Assembly (NCBI RefSeq): GCF_002007235.1
Contig: NZ_MUHW01000015.1
Coordinates: 38,658 to 102,657, forward strand
Source of the DNA: Oribacterium sp. C9
GTDB taxonomy: Bacteria; Bacillota; Clostridia; Lachnospirales; Lachnospiraceae
Reading direction: 5' to 3'
DNA length: 64,000 nt
Both the position numbers and the translations under genes were made by a program. How positions within the stretch are numbered: the first letter of the stretch is position 1; each line of letters opens with the position of its first letter. The notes under the pieces are model-generated. The model saw nothing but the letters and a program-made list of their open reading frames with translations. It searched no databases and had not been told where the DNA came from. Shown one piece after another: positions 36,404 through 44,567 of this stretch.

Positions 36404-36487
36404 GCTTCTCTTTAGCCGCACGATTCTGTGACTGCATCCGCAAAGTTATTCGATAACTATCATCATTGATTTACTGATTCCAACGTA
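36404..36487 (-). other. Decayed copy of the glmS ribozyme leader
   Basis: On the minus strand this stretch aligns with the glmS ribozyme at 34562-34685: GATAGTTATCGAATAAC, TGCGGATGCAGTCAC and AAAGAGAA all have close counterparts in the same order. The GCGCC cleavage element and most of P2 are lost, so it should not be active. It lies downstream of the zinc-ribbon gene with no glmS-like gene after it. Confidence 0.7.
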
Positions 36488-36492
36488 AAATA

Positions 36493-36514
36493 CGGCAACC
36501 CGAGAGGGTTGCCG
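36493..36514 (-). terminator. Hairpin after the zinc-ribbon gene
   Basis: A perfect 9-bp CGGCAACCC/GGGTTGCCG stem with a 4-base loop; the minus strand continues TATTTTA, a weak terminator tract. Confidence 0.5.
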
Positions 36515-36570
36515 CAGATTAGGAATATATACGAATCTGATATCGACTTATGAAACTTAAATCATAAAAT

Positions 36571-36942
36571 TTAATCCCAATATGAAGTAGACTCTACTTT
36601 GATAGAGCCGTTACATTTTGGGCAGTTAAGTTTTTCCAGATCTTCAGGAAGAAGTTCCAGTTCCTTTCCGCAGTTTGGGCAGGCTTCAGCAAACTTTTTA
36701 TCATCCAGTACGATGGATGGCACACTGATGATATTCTTACATGTATTGCATATACATAATCGATAAGCAAATCCATATGGCGGAATAGGGGTATCCTTGA
36801 TCATGTTTTTAACATGAGCGGTGTATCTGGATTTGAAACTATTTACAACAAATTTACGGTCACTTGCCATCAAGCCGTACCCCAGTTTGATGTCCCACTT
36901 TGAATTACATTTTGTACATACTAATTCATGACTGATCCCCAT
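36571..36942 (-). CDS. Uncharacterised zinc-ribbon protein
   Basis: I do not recognise a named family. The 123-residue protein has Cys pairs at CTKC (about 9-12), CICNTC (about 67-72), CPNC (about 88-91) and CPKC (about 107-110), enough for two zinc-ribbon folds. No membrane segment or signal is visible. An AAGGAG site lies 12 bases upstream. It starts 37 bases after the flagellin gene on the same strand, so the two may be cotranscribed. Confidence 0.7.
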   Translation of the reverse strand: MGISHELVCTKCNSKWDIKLGYGLMASDRKFVVNSFKSRYTAHVKNMIKDTPIPPYGFAYRLCICNTCKNIISVPSIVLDDKKFAEACPNCGKELELLPEDLEKLNCPKCNGSIKVESTSYWD

Positions 36943-36979
36943 TGTTACTAGAAACTCCTTTTGTTATGGTATTTAAAGC

Positions 36980-37828
36980 TTATCCAAGCAGTGCCAGAAC
37001 TCCCTGCGGAGTCTGATTTGCCTGTGCAAGCATGGATTGTGAGGCCTGAAGAAGGATATTGTTTTTGGTATATTTCGTTATTTCCTTAGCCATATCCGTA
37101 TCGCGAATTCGTGATTCTGCGGAAGTCACGTTTTCATTTGAAATCTTAAGGCTATTTATGGTGTGTTCCAGTCGGTTCTGCTTTGCTCCAAAGTATGCCC
37201 TTGTTAGTGAAGTGTAATTTACGGCAGATCTAAGCGTTTCTATAGCCTGATTTGCATTGGAACGTGTCAGAACATTGGTGTCGCCGAGCCCCAATCCTTC
37301 AGTGGACATGTCAAATCTGAAAATCGTTATGGTCTCAGATGCAGATGCGCCGATCTGAAGAGTGACATCACCGCCAACTGTGCCGAAACTTGTGGTATTT
37401 ACATTATCAACTATAAAATGAGTTCCGGTATACTCGTTATAGTAAGAAGGGATATTTATGGAAGAACCTAATCCGTTCACTACACTTCCGCTTCCGTCAA
37501 CACCGGCTTCCTGCGCGACATTTATAAGGAAATTAACAAAGTTATCATTTGAGTTGCTTCCTGAAAAGTGTCCCATCAGTTCAGATTCTGTCTTACCGGT
37601 TGTTGCATATATGGCATCCTCCAGAGATTTATGATTATTGATGATCTCATTAAATATTTTATCTATGCCGGAGATTATCTTTGCTGCATTACCCGTCTCA
37701 CCTAAGGTTATCGTGCCATCGGGTGCTGCGCTTCCGCTTGCGAGATAGCCGATATATGCAGTCATAAGGGCACCTGTACCGTAAACTTCGCCTGTAGGAG
37801 AACCATGATTTCCCAAAGCGTTTTTCAT
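36980..37828 (-). CDS. C-terminal part of the interrupted proteolytic flagellin
   Basis: This open stretch after the TGA carries the end of the insert and the flagellin C-terminal D0/D1 domain. It is in the same frame as the N-terminal part. The first ATG (37828) has no convincing ribosome site, so independent translation is doubtful. Confidence 0.6.
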   Translation of the reverse strand: MKNALGNHGSPTGEVYGTGALMTAYIGYLASGSAAPDGTITLGETGNAAKIISGIDKIFNEIINNHKSLEDAIYATTGKTESELMGHFSGSNSNDNFVNFLINVAQEAGVDGSGSVVNGLGSSINIPSYYNEYTGTHFIVDNVNTTSFGTVGGDVTLQIGASASETITIFRFDMSTEGLGLGDTNVLTRSNANQAIETLRSAVNYTSLTRAYFGAKQNRLEHTINSLKISNENVTSAESRIRDTDMAKEITKYTKNNILLQASQSMLAQANQTPQGVLALLG

Positions 37829-37891
37829 ATGCGCTATTCGTTCTGAATCTGTAGTTAAGGATGTAGATGCATTAGCTCTTATATTGGTGTT

Positions 37892-38746
37892 TCATCCTGC
37901 AGTAAAAATACCGCCTGCCAATTGAGCCGTTCCTTCAGTAAACCATAAATTGTCTGAAGCCTTTAAAGCAGTCATCGATGTACCGGCATTGGCGAGAGCT
38001 ACCCCCATGACTCCATGCATGACTTCGTGAGAAAGCGTAGATTCTTTGGTCGCAGTGTTGATTGAGTCAATTTTATCTACATCGACATTTACGTTGATCA
38101 ATCCCTGACCAGATGAAACGGTTCCGCCGGCGGTTGCAAGTGTTGAACCGGGTAAGCTTTTTATAGTGATGTTAACTTTTGAGTCCGGATATCCGGTTTT
38201 CAGTGTATTAAACGAATCAAGAATATCTTCTCCTGAGTTACAAACTATGTTTGAAATATCTTTTACGATCTGGTCGACCTCGTCGGTAGTCAGTACAGAT
38301 GCTACCTTGTCTATCTCGCCTGCTGCATGGAGACCGTTTAAAAGATTGATTCCATTAAACTCTGTGGAGGCAGAAATACGGTCTATTTCCTTCTTTAATT
38401 CTTGTAATTCCGCATCTATGTTTTTTCTGACATCATCTTTGTAGGTGTCATTTGCAGCCTGTGTTGCCAATGTTGTACCACGTTCAAGCATGGAATGAAC
38501 TTCAGATAGAGCTCCTTCTGCGATCTGAATCATAGAAATGCCATCTTGAGCATTGGTCTCTGCCTGATTTAGACCATTGATCTTATTTCGCATGGACTCG
38601 GAAATAGCAAGTCCTGCAGCATCATCTGCTGCGCGGTTTATTTTATATCCGGTGGAAAGCTTCTCCAGATTTTTATTCAGATTAGTCCTGTTATAAGAAA
38701 GATTCCGGCCTGAGTTTATCGCCGGAACGTTATGCTGTAGTACCAT
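37892..38746 (-). CDS. N-terminal part of the interrupted proteolytic flagellin
   Basis: This 284-residue segment is what would be translated up to the TGA. It has the flagellin D0/D1 N-terminal domain and the HEVMH...WFTEG catalytic insert but lacks the C-terminal flagellin domain needed for polymerisation. It begins at an ATG behind AGGAGGG. Confidence 0.8.
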   Translation of the reverse strand: MVLQHNVPAINSGRNLSYNRTNLNKNLEKLSTGYKINRAADDAAGLAISESMRNKINGLNQAETNAQDGISMIQIAEGALSEVHSMLERGTTLATQAANDTYKDDVRKNIDAELQELKKEIDRISASTEFNGINLLNGLHAAGEIDKVASVLTTDEVDQIVKDISNIVCNSGEDILDSFNTLKTGYPDSKVNITIKSLPGSTLATAGGTVSSGQGLINVNVDVDKIDSINTATKESTLSHEVMHGVMGVALANAGTSMTALKASDNLWFTEGTAQLAGGIFTAG

Positions 38747-38787
38747 GACGCGCCCTCCTTGGCAAAAAAATCCATTAGTTTATAACT

Positions 38788-38812
38788 CATTATCGACCGT
38801 TTTTTGATTTAT
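38788..38812 (-). promoter_or_regulatory. Possible flagellar sigma-28 promoter
   Basis: GTCGATAA on the minus strand (38790-38797) is close to the flagellar -10 consensus GCCGATAA. A TAAA element lies upstream but at shorter than ideal spacing. The position, about 40-50 bases before the ATG, fits. Confidence 0.4.
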
Positions 38813-38924
38813 ATAAGATTATCTTCTAAACCTGTAAGATGATTTTTCAGTTTCCTTCTGTGCCGGTTCTTTGCCTTTTCCGCATGAAGTTAAACAGATA
38901 AGCATTCGACACTTTAGGGACATT

Positions 38925-38955
38925 TAAAAACTCCTCGCCCTTTGGACGAGGAGTT
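38925..38955 (-). terminator. Terminator of the CotH-like gene
   Basis: AACTCCTCG/CGAGGAGTT stem with a T-rich tract on the minus strand. Confidence 0.85.
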
Positions 38956-39000
38956 AGTGTGAAGTGTTATGTTTAAGTACAATTTTCTTCTGCCGCGGAT

Positions 39001-40905
39001 TTAATTGCTTTTCTTTTCGGAATTCTGACCTTTTTCAGGTCTTCTGCCATGGTTACCGACGTGGTCATCGTTTCCGGAATCTCCGCCGCGGTTATTCTTT
39101 GGTTCACCACCTCCCTGGCTTCCCATATCACTGATGGTGATGCCTGAGGCATCCACTCTGGCAGATTCATCCTGCTCATCGGTTTTTGCAGAGAGCTCAC
39201 CGTTAAGCTGCTTTTTGATGCTCTCGGCTCTCAGGGCGATAAACTCCTTGATGGTCTCAAATGCAGTCTTAAACTCATCGGCAGTGTAGAAAGCTGTGGC
39301 ATCCTTCTCCACATACGGAAGAAGCATCTCATAGAGTCTGTCAAGCTCTGCTGTGAATTCATCGGAGGTCACATACTCAACAAGTTCCGCAAATCTTTCA
39401 TGATACTTCGTAAGATACTCATCACTTGAAGTGATCCATGACCACATAGGTCTGTCATCTTTCTGAGCGCCGGAAAGAGGTGAATCTATACCATAGTTGA
39501 TGATATAAGTTGCATTGTTCTCACTGTTCTTTGATGCTTGCTTTCCGGAATTTTTGTCCACTGCTGAATGAGTTTTGGAATTATCTCCGGATTTATCAGA
39601 TGATGCGGAGTTGTTCTTGTCAGTGGAGCCGCCATTCTGATCGGCATTTGCATTATCAAACGGATTACCCTGTGGTCCGCCGCCCATGTTCATGAAAGCG
39701 CCGAAAGCAAGGTTATAGTCCCATGGAATCATCTGGAGCTTACCGTCTGCCTCATAGAGGTAATAATTGTGAAGCATGTTTCCGGTGTAGCTGTCGTAAT
39801 TCATGACGAAGTTGTGGACAACGAAATAGTTGATGACGCTGTCAATGTCTACACTATCCGAAACATTACCCTCAGAGAGGTTCTTCAATGCTGCGATGAG
39901 TCGCTTCTGATCCTCTTCATTCACCTTTGTCTCAGCATTGTCAAAGATATCTGAATAGCTTTCTATCTCATCATCAGTGTACTTGAGTGATGCACCTGAA
40001 TCATTTCCACCGAAACCGCCGGGACCACCGAAACCTTCAGGAATTTCGCCATTTCCAAAGGAAGGCATCTGGCCATCAAAGCCTTCCGGTGCTCCATCAG
40101 GTCTTCCGCCCTTTTCACCGAATTCCGGCATCTGTCCGTCAAATCCCTCGGGAGGCTGCATTCCGCCCTTTCCGGGGCCACCATTTCCCATGTTGGCGAG
40201 TCCTGCCGTCTCAGGCTTGTAAAGCTCACCCTCTGAATTTCCGGTTCTTTCAAGGAAAGAATCATCCACATCCTCGATGGCGAGATACAGTCCCTGACTT
40301 TCACCGTTCACAGTCACATTGATGAAGCTGGTAAGAGGGGCAGCCACATCCATATGATTGAAAAGCTGATAGCTGAGATAATCCTTTATATATGTGGCAT
40401 CAGCATAGATGTTGTTGAGATTCAGCTTGTCGAGACCGTAGTAGGTCTGGTCATCCACGTACTTTCCGAAATTGATCTTGAAGCTGTATCTGTCAGTTGT
40501 GTCATCCGATGCGATAGAGGAAAGAGAAGTATTTCCCTTGGTGGATAGTGCTACTTCATCCACTTTCTCGCCATCTATGGTGACATTGACCTTGTACTTG
40601 GTCTTGTCTGTCGGGTTCGCGATGAGATCCGACCAGTCATCCTCTGCTATTTCGATAGCAATGGTATGGACATAGCTCGTGTCAAAAAGCTTTGAAACAT
40701 ATTCGGAAGCTGTTGTGGAGGAAGCGGTATCTGAAACGGATTTTCCGGATTTTTCATGAGATGTTTCCGAGGATTCCATAGTACTTTCGTTTGCTGTGCT
40801 TTCCTGAGCTGCTGTAGCAGCCTGAGGTACAGAATTTCCGCAGGCTGACAGTATCAGGGCTCCGCTGAGGGCCATGGCAGTCAGACCGTAAATTTTTCTT
40901 CGCAT
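39001..40905 (-). CDS. CotH-kinase-like surface lipoprotein
   Basis: CotH-type proteins are Ser kinases of the secretory route; many Firmicute homologues are surface lipoproteins of unknown substrate. The 634-residue product has a lipobox (LILSAC near residue 22), a CotH core with YGLDKLNLNNIYAD, the IEDVDDSFL segment and the PWDYNLAFG metal-binding motif. A Gly/Pro-rich, low-complexity insert (about 230-310) splits the core, and a second low-complexity stretch follows near 415-460. Spore-coat function is not implied. Confidence 0.8.
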   Translation of the reverse strand: MRRKIYGLTAMALSGALILSACGNSVPQAATAAQESTANESTMESSETSHEKSGKSVSDTASSTTASEYVSKLFDTSYVHTIAIEIAEDDWSDLIANPTDKTKYKVNVTIDGEKVDEVALSTKGNTSLSSIASDDTTDRYSFKINFGKYVDDQTYYGLDKLNLNNIYADATYIKDYLSYQLFNHMDVAAPLTSFINVTVNGESQGLYLAIEDVDDSFLERTGNSEGELYKPETAGLANMGNGGPGKGGMQPPEGFDGQMPEFGEKGGRPDGAPEGFDGQMPSFGNGEIPEGFGGPGGFGGNDSGASLKYTDDEIESYSDIFDNAETKVNEEDQKRLIAALKNLSEGNVSDSVDIDSVINYFVVHNFVMNYDSYTGNMLHNYYLYEADGKLQMIPWDYNLAFGAFMNMGGGPQGNPFDNANADQNGGSTDKNNSASSDKSGDNSKTHSAVDKNSGKQASKNSENNATYIINYGIDSPLSGAQKDDRPMWSWITSSDEYLTKYHERFAELVEYVTSDEFTAELDRLYEMLLPYVEKDATAFYTADEFKTAFETIKEFIALRAESIKKQLNGELSAKTDEQDESARVDASGITISDMGSQGGGEPKNNRGGDSGNDDHVGNHGRRPEKGQNSEKKSN

Positions 40906-41075
40906 GATATTCCTTTCTGATCAGACAGGGGGCTTGATCATATGTACTTATATTTAAGACGGCTTCCGGAAACAGTATCCTGTGCTGCTGACAGCAGAGG
41001 ATTTTCAGCGTCGATTTCAGGATAGTCTTATGTTTCGATATCATCATTAAAGCACGCGAAACTGAAACGTAACTT

Positions 41076-41118
41076 AAAAGAAAAGGACTATTCCTGTTTT
41101 TATCGGAATAATCCTTTT
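41076..41118 (-). terminator. Terminator of the sigma/anti-sigma/DUF4349 operon
   Basis: AAAAGGATTATTCC/GGAATAGTCCTTTT stem followed by a T-rich stretch on the minus strand. The neighbouring 40906-41267 stretch otherwise holds no gene. Confidence 0.7.
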
Positions 41119-41267
41119 CGAAAAAATCATTCGGCTTAGTTCAGCTGACTGCACCTGAATGGTTGTAAAATCCTATATTGGACCGCTACGTGCTTCGCAC
41201 TCTCGCGTTACGCCCACATTCCGCACTAGCAGATCGATAAATAGTTATTTCATGCTTTCTGGGAACG

Positions 41268-42533
41268 TCAGACCTTTCCGGTATTTTTTTTTGCCTGAGA
41301 AGCGGCTTCCCCTTCATTTGTTACTTCGTTTGATGCGGTACCGCCTTCAGCCGGTACTAGTGCGGAGTTGTCTGCTGCCGGAGCAGAAGCATTGACAGCT
41401 GCCTGAGCTGAGTTTCCGGTTGCTGCGCCCGGATTCTGTGCGTTTATACCACCGTTCAGTTTTGCGGCCATGGCTTCGGCCTTTTTTGCGGCCTTCTTTT
41501 TATGACCACGGATGATTGCGCGGCCGATGAACCAGAATATAGCACAGAGAACTGCCCAGAAGAACAGGATAGGAAGACTTGAAAGGAACCATACAAGGAA
41601 GTCAGTGATGGCATCCATGAGATCACCGAGATTGTTTTCAAATCTTGAGGAAACGCGATCCCAGAAGGTGGTCTTTTCAGTCGGTGTGTAAACCTTTGCT
41701 TCGGTAATGTCTACATTAACGGTGGAATATTCTACCTGATTGTCATACATGCGTAGATCTGACTCGAAGCCGTCCAGCTCATATCTGATATCAGAGAGAC
41801 GTTCCTCAATGGTGATGATGGCGTCAACCGACTCTGCCTGGGCGATGAGCTCCAGAAGTCTGTCATATTCCTCTTTGAGAGCCTTTTTACGGGATTCTGT
41901 GTCGTGGTATTTTAATGTTATGTCCTGGCTGTTTTCGTACTTTCTTGTGAGGTTGGCACCGCCTTCAGTAAAGTCAAGGAAGGTGTCGAGGTTTGGCTTG
42001 GGGATACGAAGCGTGAAGTAAGCCGAGCGTCTGGTGCTGGTCTTTTCGTTGCCGCTGATGTCGCTTGATTCCACATAGCCACCGAGTTCAGTGGTCTTAT
42101 GCTGAATGTCCTGTACAAATGTATCGAACTCGGTTGTCTCAAAGGTGAGGCTCACAGTTCTGATGAGCTTTCTGTCTGAAGGAACCTTTGAAGGATCTAC
42201 GCCCTCCTGGATATTGCCGGTGCTTCCTGAATTGTCGGTTCGGGCTGAACTTGCCCCCTCTTCCATCGCCTCGGTGTCAGCCTCATAGAAAGAATCCGAA
42301 TTATCTGCCATCTTTGCAGAAAGCATGGGAGCTCCTGCCATTTCAGGCGCGGCAATTTCTTCCATAGCCGCAGATTCTGCGGAACGTTCTGAATTTGACC
42401 TATAGCTGGAGGAAGCGGCTCTTCCGCCTCCACAGGCTGTAAGGGAAGATGTGGCTATCATGGCAGCCATAAACAACGCAGCGGCACGTGCCAGCTTTTC
42501 AGAACTCATAATGTTAAAAGATCTTTTTCTCAT
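41268..42533 (-). CDS. DUF4349 lipoprotein
   Basis: The 421-residue protein has a lipobox (SSLTAC), the DUF4349 core (about 105-310, with a coiled-coil section around EEYDRLLELIAQAESVDAIITIEERLSDI), and one or two membrane helices near 320-350, followed by a cytosolic basic and Ala-rich tail. The presence of both a lipobox and a later membrane span is usual in this family. ATG 42533 follows GGAGGG. It is the last gene of an ECF sigma operon, so it may be the target or the sensor of the sigma system. Confidence 0.8.
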   Translation of the reverse strand: MRKRSFNIMSSEKLARAAALFMAAMIATSSLTACGGGRAASSSYRSNSERSAESAAMEEIAAPEMAGAPMLSAKMADNSDSFYEADTEAMEEGASSARTDNSGSTGNIQEGVDPSKVPSDRKLIRTVSLTFETTEFDTFVQDIQHKTTELGGYVESSDISGNEKTSTRRSAYFTLRIPKPNLDTFLDFTEGGANLTRKYENSQDITLKYHDTESRKKALKEEYDRLLELIAQAESVDAIITIEERLSDIRYELDGFESDLRMYDNQVEYSTVNVDITEAKVYTPTEKTTFWDRVSSRFENNLGDLMDAITDFLVWFLSSLPILFFWAVLCAIFWFIGRAIIRGHKKKAAKKAEAMAAKLNGGINAQNPGAATGNSAQAAVNASAPAADNSALVPAEGGTASNEVTNEGEAASQAKKNTGKV

Positions 42534-42567
42534 TTGTATTCTCCCTCCTATAACATTGTATCTTTTT

Positions 42568-43428
42568 TCAGGATATCTCTTCCACAAGCTTAGTGATATC
42601 CGTTTCTGTAAAATGATTATTCTCCGCGATTACGACTGCGAAACTGAAATTATCCTTTTCCCATGAAGCTACGAAAACATCTGTACCGTTTTCCTTTATA
42701 TGTATTGTCTTATCACCTGCAGATATATCCTTTTCGTTTTCATAAACATTGTAATCTCCGCTTATATCCTCGGTTCCGGGAGCCTTTCTGATGCGGAAGA
42801 CCTCCTGATCATCGGCATCGCAGTAAATTATCTCAAGCATTTCGTTCTTTATTGATCGATAAATCTTGGGAATGAAGCTGTTCACATTTTCAGGAATCGT
42901 CATATCAAATCCTGCGTCGGCTTTTGCTTCAGAAAGACTGTCACTGTCCTTCCAAGGATTTGCGATCATCATACGGGACTGAACACCGTTGTCAGCCACT
43001 GCTGATTTTTCTTCGGCGCCCGGGGCATCCTCTTCAGCAGAAAAGGCACGGATATTAGCCGGTTCATGAGCTTCGCCTTCGGCTGCTTCTACCGGGATCT
43101 GCTCATTTCCGGTGTTCTGTTCGGAGTTACCGGATAAAGTATCATAGGATTTTTCCTGGGCGGCTTCATCTGATCCATTTGCAGATATATTCGGTGCTGC
43201 TGCTTCCTCTGCACCGGCGGGTGCCATCATGGCGGCAGTTTTATCATTCACATTCATCTTCATAAATACTCCGAGACCCAGGATGATAACTGCGGCAGCA
43301 GCCATGATACCGAGAGGTTTCCAGCTCCTTTTTGCAGCTATTCGAACCACCTTTTCCGGCTTTGCTTCTTCTATAAACTTTTCGTCAATATCTCCTATGG
43401 CCTTAAGAAGTTTCTTTTCTTTCTCCAT
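42568..43428 (-). CDS. Anti-sigma-factor-like membrane protein (DUF4367-type C terminus)
   Basis: The 286-residue protein has a short cytosolic N terminus (about 1-38), one membrane helix (about 39-58) and an external domain whose last 110 residues look like DUF4367. Placed directly after an ECF sigma gene, it is most simply the cognate anti-sigma factor. A disordered acidic/Ala region lies at about 60-170. Confidence 0.75.
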   Translation of the reverse strand: MEKEKKLLKAIGDIDEKFIEEAKPEKVVRIAAKRSWKPLGIMAAAAVIILGLGVFMKMNVNDKTAAMMAPAGAEEAAAPNISANGSDEAAQEKSYDTLSGNSEQNTGNEQIPVEAAEGEAHEPANIRAFSAEEDAPGAEEKSAVADNGVQSRMMIANPWKDSDSLSEAKADAGFDMTIPENVNSFIPKIYRSIKNEMLEIIYCDADDQEVFRIRKAPGTEDISGDYNVYENEKDISAGDKTIHIKENGTDVFVASWEKDNFSFAVVIAENNHFTETDITKLVEEIS

Positions 43429-43568
43429 AATTCTCCATTTCTTCGACTCTAAACACTTTTTCAGAACTCAGGATGATGCATCTACATACAGATAGCTATC
43501 CATATGGCTGCACTGCTTCAGGTAGCTTTTCTGTACGGACATGGCACATCCGTGTCATCCTGCAGGAT

Positions 43569-44135
43569 CTATACCGCGATCTCTTCCTTTGCAAGTTCCT
43601 TCAGAAGTGCAGCTCTCATGCGGCTCAGGGTCATCTTTACCTTGCTCTCGCTGAAACCGTACTCGGCAGCTATTTCGCTTATGGGAGCCATGTACCAGTA
43701 GCGGCGTACAAAGAGCTTTCTTGAATCATCACTCTGCTTCTCCAAAAAACGGTTGATACAGTCTGTCAATGTTATTCTGTCGGGGATATCATCCGGCCTG
43801 TCACCCTTTGTATCCGCGAGACATTCAGAAAGTTCATCCAGTACGGCACTTGTTTCACCGCTGCCGCGTTTTTTTGCGCTCTGCTTCTCATAGATGTTTA
43901 GTGCAAGGTTACGGGTGATCTTTCCGAGAAACGTTCTGAGGATGGAAGGTCTCGTAGGTGGAATGGTATTCCACGTGTTGAGCCATGTATCATTGACACA
44001 CTCCTCACTGTCCTCCTTGTTATATAGGATGTTCATGGCTATATAGCTGCAGTAACTCCCGTATTTTTTCGCAGATTCATCTATAGCTGATTCTGACCTT
44101 GCAAAATAAAGATCTATGATTTCCTGATCGGTCAT
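43569..44135 (-). CDS. ECF-type RNA polymerase sigma factor
   Basis: The 188-residue protein has sigma region 2 (about 15-85, DTWLNTWN) and region 4 (about 125-180, with a helix-turn-helix around SEIAAEYGFSESKVKMTLSRMR). It is first in an operon with an anti-sigma-like membrane protein and a DUF4349 lipoprotein. Its regulon cannot be read here, but self-regulation of the operon is likely. Confidence 0.88.
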   Translation of the reverse strand: MTDQEIIDLYFARSESAIDESAKKYGSYCSYIAMNILYNKEDSEECVNDTWLNTWNTIPPTRPSILRTFLGKITRNLALNIYEKQSAKKRGSGETSAVLDELSECLADTKGDRPDDIPDRITLTDCINRFLEKQSDDSRKLFVRRYWYMAPISEIAAEYGFSESKVKMTLSRMRAALLKELAKEEIAV

Positions 44136-44470
44136 ATAGTGTCCTCGTTTCTGTTTTGGATCATCAGTGATCTTATGTGAAACTGATGTTGCATCCGGGG
44201 GTTCATGAAGTCTCCGATGCTATCCTTATGTTCTTCATCCTAATACACAGGAAATGGAGATTTCCCGTCACATATTTTTTGAAAAAAAGTTATTTTTGAT
44301 ATGATGATATCGGAACGCTTCGTGCTCTTAAAATAATTGTATTTCATTCACAGGATACTGTGAAGAAAAAACTTTCGAATAACAAAAAAGCACGGAAAAA
44401 ATCCGCACTTTGTAGGAATTTAAGAATACAGGTAACTGATTTTGAAAAAAATGATGTAGATATTGGCATC
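44136..44470. other. Non-coding stretch upstream of the ECF sigma gene
   Basis: No gene is supported. The stretch holds the presumed sigma operon promoter, which I cannot define, and a short plus-strand open frame from 44360 that looks non-coding. Confidence 0.5.
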
Positions 44471-44501
44471 AAAAAACCGTCCGGCATAAATGCCGAACGG
44501 T
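44471..44501 (-). terminator. Terminator of the multi-FMN protein gene
   Basis: ACCGTTCGGCAT/ATGCCGGACGGT stem with a T6 run on the minus strand. Confidence 0.88.
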
Positions 44502-44567
44502 CAGATGATAAAGTTTGTATCGCACAACGCTCATATTACGTAAAAATGATTTGTGCATCAACCTGAT

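Larger units (their letters stand above)
36980..38746 (-). pseudogene. Flagellin with HExxH metalloprotease insert (flagellinolysin-like), interrupted by an in-frame TGA
   Basis: Read through one TGA at 37892-37894, the frame is continuous for 588 residues. It has a flagellin N-terminal domain (about 1-140), an insert with HEVMH (240-244) and a downstream Glu in WFTEG (271) that together match a gluzincin zinc site, then a flagellin C-terminal domain ending AQANQTPQGVLALLG. Flagellins of this design, known as flagellinolysins, build filaments that cut protein. The TGA follows residue 284 and would replace what is probably Trp; other genes here use TGA as stop, so without suppression the filament protein is truncated. 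Confidence 0.85.

Noticed and set aside
37892..37894. TGA as selenocysteine or Trp in the flagellin
   Set aside because: TGA ends several other genes in the window, so the code is standard; no SECIS-like stem was evident by eye. Not excluded, but a nonsense change is simpler.
44360..44566. 68-codon open frame on the plus strand
   Set aside because: It crosses the terminator hairpin of the multi-FMN gene and has no ribosome site.
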